NCBI GenBank assembly: GCA_032871835.1
Contig: CM065298.1
Location: 95,851,891-95,915,890 of the forward strand
Length of the DNA: 64,000 bases
Source of the DNA: Dipteronia dyeriana
Lineage: Eukaryota; Streptophyta; Magnoliopsida; Sapindales; Sapindaceae
Direction of reading: 5' to 3'
Numbering within the stretch: the stretch's first letter is position 1; each line of letters opens with the position of its first letter. This document shows positions 56,688-64,000 of the stretch, one piece after another. Made by a program: the position numbers and the translations under genes. The notes beneath the pieces are model-generated. The model did not search any database. It was not told the DNA's origin and saw nothing but the letters and a program-made list of their open reading frames with translations.

Positions 56688-58529
56688 TTACTCATGCTTA
56701 GCAAAATTATCATGTTTCTCAACTCTCAAGGCCTTAGCATGTTCAAGTTGAAGTTTAATCTTCTTATCCCTAGATTCATTTCCTAATTTGCATTTTTCAA
56801 TATATTTATAACACCTAGACTTAATGTGACATATTGTGTTGCAATAATGGCAAATTGGAATAAAAGATGAGATTGTACCTTTTGGAGTTGAACTAGCTTC
56901 CCTAGGAGTTTGCAAAGATTCCTTGTTCGCCAACTTCTTCTTGGCTTTTGATCTTCTCTTCTTGTGTGGTTTCTTATCAATCACGACTTCATCAAAGTGT
57001 GTAGGAAGTGGTGCTTCCAAGAGCTCCTCTTCAACTACCAAGTCGTCTTCACCACCATGAGAGTTAACAAGATTCCTAACACTAGACACACTAACCGAAT
57101 CATTCACTAAATCCTTGATAGCCTCCTTAGCCGTGTCTATCTCTTCCATTAATTCTTGTTCTCTCTTCTTCAAAGAAGATATCACATTATCCTTCTCAAG
57201 GTTAATCATTTCAAGTTCTCTAAACTTCTTCATAATATCACATTTTTCACCAAGAAGTCTACGAGTAACAACCACAAACTCATCTAGTTGCTTCTTGATC
57301 AAATCATACTTCTCAACTATTTCTCTTTGAGCATTGTCTCTAGCTTTTTCAAGCTTTTCTATCTTTTTCAACAACTCAAGATTAGTAGGAATGGAACTAG
57401 AGCTTCCATCATGATTTGCATCAAGGTTCTTGTTCAAAGATATTGTACTACCAACATCTAGTGAAGAATGAGAAGCCGTTAGAGCTACAAAGTTGCTCAC
57501 CAACTCTTCGTCACTTGAAGACTCACTACTAGAGTTCTCAATGTCACTAGAATTATCATCACTCCAAGTAGCCGCCAACACTTTGCCTTTCTTGTCTTTC
57601 TTAGATGGCTTCTTGGTGCACTCACTAGCAAAGTGACCAAAACCTTGACAATTATAGCATTGAACCTCTTTCTTGTTCATGGCTTGACTATTCTTCACAA
57701 TCCTTTGAGATGATGTTCTTTTGAATCCTTTTTCCTTAGAAGGCTTGCCTTTAGTTTTGACATTCTTCTTTAGAAACTTCTTGAACCTTCTAACCAATAG
57801 TGCCATTTCTTCATTTTCATCATCACTCTCCTCCTCAATAGCATTGAGAGCAATTCCCTTACTCTTGATCTTTGGCTTCAAGCACATCTCATAAGTTTGG
57901 AGAGACCAAAGCAACTCATCGATGTTCATACTATCCACATCCTTGTTTTCCTCAATGGCCGTCACCTTTGATTTAAATCTCTTAGGAAGAGACCTAAGGA
58001 TTTTCCAATTTAAACGCTCTTTTGAGATAGGTACTCCAAGTGCTTGACATTGGTTAGCTATGTTAAAAAACCGGAATTGGAAGTCTTCGAACTTTTCTTC
58101 GTCACCCATACTTAAACCTTCAAATTGTGATGCCAACATTTGAAGCCTCGATTTCTTCACTGCTAAGGTTCCTTCATTAGTAACTTGGAGAGTATCCCAA
58201 GATTCCTTTACGGATTCAAGATTTTGGATGTAAGAGAATTGATGCCCATCAACTCCTCCAAATATGGCATTCATAGCACGATGGTGCCATTTTGCAACCT
58301 CAAACTCATTTGTTGTCCATTCACTTCTTGGCCTGAGTATCATGGTTCCATCCTCTAAAACCTTGGTAGGAGGACTATAACCTTTTTCCACTACCCTCCA
58401 AGCCTTTTCATCAATAGAGCGGATGTAAGCCTTCATCCTCAACTTCCAATACCCATAGTTAGCGCCACGAAGTAACGGTGGCCTAGTATTTGAGGCTCCT
58501 TCCGCCATTACATCATCTTGTAAACCCAT
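56688..58529 (-). CDS. Sirevirus-type gag, 613 residues, uninterrupted
   Basis: Full-length open frame starting 80 bases inside the LTR. The N-terminal gag domain (about 15-215) includes LLRGANYGYWKLRMKAYIRS, VKESWDTLQVTNEGT and LRSLPKRFKSKVTAIEENKD. Zinc knuckle 1 is CYNCQGFGHFASEC at 291-304. An acidic Ser-rich stretch lies at 323-342, a long coiled coil at about 383-478, a basic patch at 519-533 and a second knuckle, CHYCNTICHIKSRC, at 560-573. This is the large gag typical of SIRE-lineage copias; it would form the virus-like particle and package RNA. The frame ends in a stop with no pol after it. An intact gag in a pol-less element suggests recent activity or selection. Confidence 0.9.
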   Translation of the reverse strand: MGLQDDVMAEGASNTRPPLLRGANYGYWKLRMKAYIRSIDEKAWRVVEKGYSPPTKVLEDGTMILRPRSEWTTNEFEVAKWHHRAMNAIFGGVDGHQFSYIQNLESVKESWDTLQVTNEGTLAVKKSRLQMLASQFEGLSMGDEEKFEDFQFRFFNIANQCQALGVPISKERLNWKILRSLPKRFKSKVTAIEENKDVDSMNIDELLWSLQTYEMCLKPKIKSKGIALNAIEEESDDENEEMALLVRRFKKFLKKNVKTKGKPSKEKGFKRTSSQRIVKNSQAMNKKEVQCYNCQGFGHFASECTKKPSKKDKKGKVLAATWSDDNSSDIENSSSESSSDEELVSNFVALTASHSSLDVGSTISLNKNLDANHDGSSSSIPTNLELLKKIEKLEKARDNAQREIVEKYDLIKKQLDEFVVVTRRLLGEKCDIMKKFRELEMINLEKDNVISSLKKREQELMEEIDTAKEAIKDLVNDSVSVSSVRNLVNSHGGEDDLVVEEELLEAPLPTHFDEVVIDKKPHKKRRSKAKKKLANKESLQTPREASSTPKGTISSFIPICHYCNTICHIKSRCYKYIEKCKLGNESRDKKIKLQLEHAKALRVEKHDNFAKHE

Positions 58530-58596
58530 GACTTCAAACGCCTTACAAAAACCATGAAAGTATCACCCCGGACTCACACTAAATCTAGAGTCCTAC

Positions 58597-58608
58597 TCTG
58601 ATACCAAT
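58597..58608 (-). other. Sirevirus-type primer-binding site
   Basis: Minus strand TTGGTATCAGAGT right after the 5' LTR end TTTTCA, the tRNA-Met site of copia elements. Confidence 0.9.
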
Positions 58609-61278
58609 TGAAAATACAATCACGGTTAAATGCTCAAGGCTAACCTAGAGGGGGGTGAATAGGTTAGACATCTTTTTCGACTCCCTTAGAAATAAAGGAA
58701 AGTTTGTCCCTCTAGATTGCTTGTATCACAATATATATATAAATTAAAGACAAGTAATCAATATATAAACACAAGTAAAGTGTGATACAAACAAGTAATT
58801 GTAACACATACATAATCTATATTATAAAGAGGAAGTCAACATACATAAAGAGTTCTATCCACAATACAAATATTAGAGAGATAGGGATAGAGAAAAGTTG
58901 ACACAAGATATAACGTGGTAAACTTCCGAAGAGGAAACATCCACGGGTTAGCAGCCACCGGCAAACAAAATCCACTAGTACATAAGACAAGTGCAATCTC
59001 TCAAGTGACCTCTTCACCTAGAAACAACCCTCCTATCCTACTCTAGAAGTTGTCGTCCTATGCTCAACAATCCGAGGCTTCACACCTCTTGTCAAGACTT
59101 CCTTGCTCACCTAATCCGGATATTCACAACCCAAGGCAAGACTTCTTGCTCAACTATCCGAGTCTTCCTGACTCTAGTCAAGACTTCCTTGCTCACCTAT
59201 CCGAGTTCTCCCTACTCTAGGCAAGACTTTTTGCTCGACTATCCAAGGCTTCACACCTCTAGCCAAGACTTCTTTGCTCGACAATCCGAGACTTCACACC
59301 TCTTGCCAAGACTTCTTGCTCAACACCATAGGTCTCACACCTATTATCAAGACTTCCTTCTCACAAGGCATGTAGGTGATCATGAATGAAAAACGCAAAC
59401 AAGCACGCAACATAGAATGCTATGATCAAAACATCCTTGGAAAAATACTAGACATGAGCATGAATGCACAAATCACATATAGTCTAGTTCATCATGCATG
59501 AGTAGTCAATCTAGATTATGTAAGATATGATCAACATTAATCACAAACTAAATTCATGCATATATCTAAACTTGAATCACAAGATATGATCAACAGATCA
59601 CAAGATCAAGTTTAAATCATAAAAACCTAAAACATGCTAAAATCATATGACAATGTCAAATAGATCTAAGCATATGTTCTAGAGCATATTCCTAATCATA
59701 GATTCAACAAATCACATGAATAGCTAAAAAGAACATAAGCACATGTATTATGTGAGAATTTCGGCCAAGAGATCCTAATACATGTGATAAATTATTTTTC
59801 ACAAAATCAATCAATCAAATATCACAAAATTGTCCTAGAATCAAAGCTAGTACAATACAATCTCAAACATGTGATAACATAGGCAAAATCAAAACCTAAC
59901 TCAACATGAATGATTTCAATTGAAATTCAATCTAGCTTTGAAAGTGTTCAAAACACAAATCAAAACACTCACAATATACAAATATATGTAGATGAAGAAA
60001 ACCCAAGGAAATTGTCCAAATTTTAAAAGAAAACTTAGAGAGAAAATCAATACCTTAGTTGATCTAGGTGTATTCCCGTTTTGGTATGATTAGACACCAA
60101 AAAAATCAGAAAAATTAACTCAAACCTTCAGAGAACTTCAGAGAAAAGATGGAGCATGAATAGATGAACACTCTCAACTTCAAATCACTTAAATCGGAGT
60201 TCAAATGAAGACTCTATGGTGTATGGAAGGTGAGAAAATTTAAAGAGAAAATTCTACACACTTGATTTGAATTTCTTCTTAGAATGAAATGTGAGAGGGA
60301 GAGAGTTTATAAAAGAGTGGGAAAGAAGAAAGATGAAAAGACATTTTTACCCTCCTTTGGAAGTGCTTCCCCAAGATGGCGCATGGGCATCTCGGAGCAG
60401 CAAGGTTGTATGGCCGAAATGGCCACGCGCCATCTAGGGCATGCACACCTCCATGGCCTTTTGGCCATGGTGCATTCCCCTCGCGCTTCCCTCGCGTTCT
60501 TCGACCGTTCTCCTGCCTCCAAACTCAGAATTTGTATCCGTTTACGGATTACAAACCATAACTCTCACACGGACATGGAAATATAAGATACTTAACCTAT
60601 AATATAATAATTCGACTCGATATATGAAGCCGAAGACAATGTATGAAACATGAGTTGAAAGTGTAGTATCTTTTGACTTTGAACTTGAAATCAATAGTAT
60701 GAGTAACCGAAATAACCGGAACTCAATCAAGAATGATTTAAGACTAATTCCAAGTTCAATATCCATGTTATACAAACATATACACACACAAACACAATTC
60801 ACACTAGAATGCAAACTATATAGAGATAGTTTTCAATCATGCATATTCCAAAACATGTTATTTCCAAACCAATGCATGAGCATTCATCCTCAAGTGTGTG
60901 AATGTGTTATACATGGTGTACAACGATGCAGGGACACATATGAATGAATTGTATCTGTGTGCCTATAAAGGTGCACAACGATGCAGGGACACAAATGTAT
61001 GATATGTGTGTATGTGCCTATAAAGGTGCACAACTATGCAGGGACACAAATGTATAATATGTGTGTGTGTGCCTAAGCCTTGTAAGAGAAAGATAAGGCT
61101 TTAGTATACCTTTGTAGAAACAAATTACATCCTTTCTCTTTGAAGACTTAGAACTTGCTTTGACTTGTTGTTTCTTCTTCCTTGGAGCTTGAATCATCAT
61201 GAACCTAAACAACTAAGTCATTACAAGTAAACATCATTTTGATATGGAATTCATGCCAATACAAACTAAAACCTAACA
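58609..61278 (-). repeat. Sirevirus-type 5' LTR (2.7 kb)
   Basis: Starts TGAAAATACAATCACGG and ends ACCTAACA. It includes the same 42-bp tandem array at about 59085-59370. It is followed by the duplication CTATC. Confidence 0.95.
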
Positions 61279-63753
61279 CTATCCATTCTGACGGATGGCC
61301 AACAAGCATAATAGGAACAGAGTACGCATCGATTAGTGTCTGTCTCTTGTAGATGTCCGTACACAAATATGTGTAATCCAAGTTTCGTTCCCTGCAACAA
61401 CAATTACATGGAGTGTCAAATTCAATTGCAAGTACCTAAAATATATTATGTAAAAGTACTTTACCTTGTTGCTGCAAGTGCGTGTGAACATGGACACATG
61501 TCCATTTAAAATTTGTTGCACGTGCAAGTCTTCTGGGATAAGTCAACAGTCCACTACTTTCTGGACAGTTTGACGGAGAATATGTTCCAGTCAACTGGAT
61601 TGACGGTCATATAAGCACATTTCCCAACACATTTGAGGATCACAAGATGTGCTACATCGGTCAACTGATGATGCATGGACTGTGCAGTACGATGGCGATC
61701 ATAAAACCACCTCTGTAGCATATTCCTAATGAACTCTGCCAGTGTCAGCATGGGCAGTTGCCGTGTGAATTTGAGGCATGAGTTTATGCATTCAATAACA
61801 TTTGTTGTCATGACCCTATACCTTCTTTTTGGACAATGTACGCGGGACCACTTGTATGGACCAGCTTCAATGACATAATTGAATGCATTCTGGTACAGGT
61901 TACGTAGCTTTTCCATGTGGCAATTATATTTCAACTCAGTGTACGATCTAACTGCTTTATCCATTATGCTTTCTACATCCTTTACGTGAAATCGCTTTTT
62001 CACATTTTCAGAAAAGTGCCGACAACATATTGTATTGGTTGCATTGGGAAAAACTTTAGAAATCTCAGCTTCAATGCTTACATACCGATCGGAAATGAAA
62101 ACCAGATCAACAATATGGCCTAGGGCACCCTTTAAGCAATCCAAAAACCACTCTCACAAAAGGTTATTTTCTGAGTCACCGTACCCAAAAGCAATTGGAT
62201 ACACATGTTCATTCCCATCTTATGCAGTTGCAACAAACATTGTGCCCCTGAATCTTCCCTTTAAATGGGTACCATCTACAACAATAACTGGACGCATACA
62301 CCTCCAGAATCCTATGAGTGAGGCACCCAATGACATAAAAAAAATAGAGAAATCTACCATCTTTGTCGCACTGTAAGCTAGTTATTGTCCCTGGATTTTG
62401 TTGCTCTAACACGTAGCCAAATGATGGCAGTAGTTTAAAGGTTTCCTCATGTGTTCCATAGGTCGGTGACAACACATTTTGCAGAGCTTGATGTGCCTTA
62501 CTGTACAAGATTTGGATGCCATACATTGTTTTCATGTCGGTGATTATGTCCTTCGGACGCATTAGTAGACTATCTTGTTGTTGAAGTCTAGGTGCAACCA
62601 CTTCTCTAATTATGACTGCACTAGCTTGTCAGTGACGGTGGTGAATCTCCTCAAAAGGACACGTGTGTTCATTCACAAAACTTCTTACTTGGAAGTATGT
62701 CCATTCATCTCTCCTAACCGCTCTTAATTTCCACGTACAGTTGTCCATCAAACAAACCAAATGCAACGTTGTCTTATTTGACATTTTCACATTCCACTCG
62801 AAGTTCTGCGGCATTGCAAAATGCCCAACGAGTCTCTTCAAATCCTTTTTGCTAGGAAAGAATTGTCAATTATATATCATGCTTGTAGGTTCTTCTTGAA
62901 CCGAGTTCCTGCTTCCACCAATAATAAACGAGTATGATTGTGCTCCTGGAATAACCCACGTTCTAACATTATCAGAATCAAATGTAGTTAAATTAGGCCA
63001 GACCTTGGAAGTCCCGGCTACATCTGCTGCACTTCAAGTAAATCTTTGTACACGTTTTCCACTTTTTTCCGGCTCGACAGACTCTTCTTCTTCCTCATTG
63101 TTAGCTACATTATCAATCGGATGCAAATTTTCCTCATCATCCATCTGTTGTGTCGGCCCAACATTCAGTTCACTGTTCCGCTCATGGTTTATGTCATTGT
63201 AGAAGTCATTATAATGGTGGTTGAACTGCCCATCATTCATCTCAATTTGACATCCAAACACATCGTCGAATTGGCCACCTACTAATTCACCGTGGTCGGC
63301 TACTTCCAGTGGGACACCACACAGGTTTTTCCTACTGTTATTCCAACTTTTATCTGTGAACAACTGATTGCTTCCACCTGAAGATCGAAATTGTTGGGTG
63401 TTATCACGAGGAGGGATTTCTTCACCAATGACACCTCTTGCTTCCCTCTCAATTAGATTGACACATACTTGAGGGATCACTCTATCTTCCCTCAACATAA
63501 ACTGAACATCATCGTCGTTTCTAATAAACATGCGACATGTAGTCCCAGGAACCATTGATATACATAGTAGATCAGCACTGTATTTGTCGACATCATACTT
63601 CACAACAGTTTCCACGATCGACACCAACTCTTGGTAAGTCATACTCTTTGAAACATTCATTCCTTGATTATCAACACCTAAAAACCTCTGACTTCCATCG
63701 AGTAACTGCTCTCATCGACCGTTGTAAGAGATGACTATTCTCACACGATTCAT
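61279..63753 (-). pseudogene. mudrA-type MULE transposase, main part
   Basis: Starts at ATG 63753 (MNRVRIVISYNGR, then a stop at a usual Trp position) with a PB1-like N-terminus and an acidic stretch. A MuDR DNA-binding domain is near 62640-62870 (VGHFAMPQNFEW, WKLRAVRRDEWTYFQV). After a frameshift near 62345 the DDE core shows VVDGTHLKG (D1), VFISDRYVSIE (D2) and NVIECINS (E), with HCPKRRYRVMTTN before the Glu. The SWIM finger lies near 61480-61550 (CTCNKF ... CPCSHALAA), then an intron and DYTYLCTDIYKRQ. In-frame stops lie near 63711, 63034, 62875, 62629 and 61554. The frame continues at 50660 beyond the Sirevirus-type element. Confidence 0.9.
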
Positions 63754-64000
63754 TCTCCTGTCAAAATCAAAATAACAAACCATTATTAACAATAACAATA
63801 TCTAAATTCAATTTCAAATAACAATTAAATAACCAAATGAATGTTATAAAAAAAACTCAAAAATAATAACAAATGTCGGAATTAAAAAAAATCCTTCAAA
63901 AAAAAAAATACTAAGATAATCAACGTACAAGCTGGACCCAATACACTAAAATCTCAGAAAAGCAAAATAAATTCTCTATCCAATACAGTAACATCTCGGA
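63754..64000 (-). other. MULE transposase leader and start of right subterminal repeats
   Basis: AT-rich leader. The last 80 bases, read on the minus strand, hold two units (CCGAGATGTTACTGTATTGG and CTGAGATTTTAGTGTATTGG) that resemble the CCGAGCTTTTTTTGTATTGG minisatellite at 41.2-41.9 kb. Confidence 0.45.

Larger units (their letters stand above)
50666..61278 (-). mobile_element. Sirevirus-type copia derivative without pol (10.6 kb)
   Basis: LTRs at 50666-53288 and 58609-61278 are flanked by the perfect duplication CTATC (50661-50665 and 61279-61283). Minus strand: primer site TTGGTATCAGAGT beside the right LTR, then intact gag, a long gap, a second ORF of the plant-transposon type, and the polypurine tract AAAGGGGGAGAT before the left LTR. 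The large gag with zinc knuckle and coiled coil, very long LTRs and the GGCAAAGGGGGAGA tract point to the SIRE/Maximus lineage. No protease, integrase, RT or RNase H motif is visible in the 5.3-kb interior. It inserted into the MULE transposase gene. Confidence 0.9.
45890..64000. mobile_element. Large MULE with two convergent genes (right end outside window)
   Basis: Near 45890-45980 is a terminal-repeat-like block (TTAATAAATCATGTTTAAAAGG ... ACTAAAATACTCATGCC) that matches the inner repeat of the 40-42 kb element. Inside are a minisatellite (46250-46740), a DUF1985-Ulp1 gene on the plus strand and a mudrA-type transposase on the minus strand. The two genes converge with a gap of about 135 bases. 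MULEs carrying Ulp1-like genes (KI-MULEs) are known in plants. The transposase is interrupted by the Sirevirus-type element. Without that insertion the visible part is about 7.5 kb. The right terminus should lie just past 64000. Confidence 0.75.

Overview
This is plant nuclear DNA, most likely from a eudicot: AT-rich, with spliceosomal introns, and about nine tenths made of plant transposable elements. Lineages seen are Ty1/copia (including a Sirevirus-type element), Ty3/gypsy of the Tat lineage, hAT, CACTA and Mutator-like elements (MULEs). I cannot name the species. Only one ordinary cellular gene is visible, an intact single-exon carboxylesterase at 38924-39946 (+). I see no rRNA, tRNA, CRISPR or organellar DNA.

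1-34389 is one stack of nested insertions. The oldest recognisable layer is a plus-strand copia element (Copia-A; gag at about 5640, pol to 15141, 3' LTR in two pieces at 15148-15195 and 34162-34389). Inserted in it are: a minus-strand copia (Copia-B, from beyond the left edge to 5629); a 3.2-kb hAT (6536-9740, 8-bp target duplication TTGCCAAG); a 1.9-kb CACTA element (9978-11911); and, inside its 3' LTR, a solo copia LTR (15196 to 34156, duplication GCTCA). That solo LTR is split by a MULE-like element (about 16720-33695), which is split again by a complete 12-kb Tat-lineage gypsy element on the minus strand (21017-32989, duplication GCATG). The gypsy element carries a second, plus-strand gene with two introns that fit the reading frame.

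34390-40270 is the least disturbed part. A 3-kb copia derivative with two LTRs and only gag (34684-37647, duplication TGATC) lies 1.3 kb upstream of the carboxylesterase gene.

40270-64000 is MULE territory. An inverted-repeat element with a pyrimidine-rich minisatellite (about 40275-42800) and a 0.7-kb MITE (43774-44486) precede a large MULE that starts near 45890 and runs past the right edge. That MULE carries two convergent genes: a plus-strand DUF1985-Ulp1 (C48 protease) gene at 46828-50226 and a minus-strand mudrA-type transposase from 63753 to 50362. Both are decayed. The transposase is split cleanly by a 10.6-kb Sirevirus-type element (50666-61278, duplication CTATC) that keeps a full 613-codon gag and a second plant-transposon ORF but has no recognisable pol.

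Most element genes are broken by stops and frameshifts. The apparently young ones are the gypsy and Sirevirus-type elements, whose LTR pairs look about 96% identical by eye. Three long homopolymers (C24, C19, G31) look like assembly artefacts.
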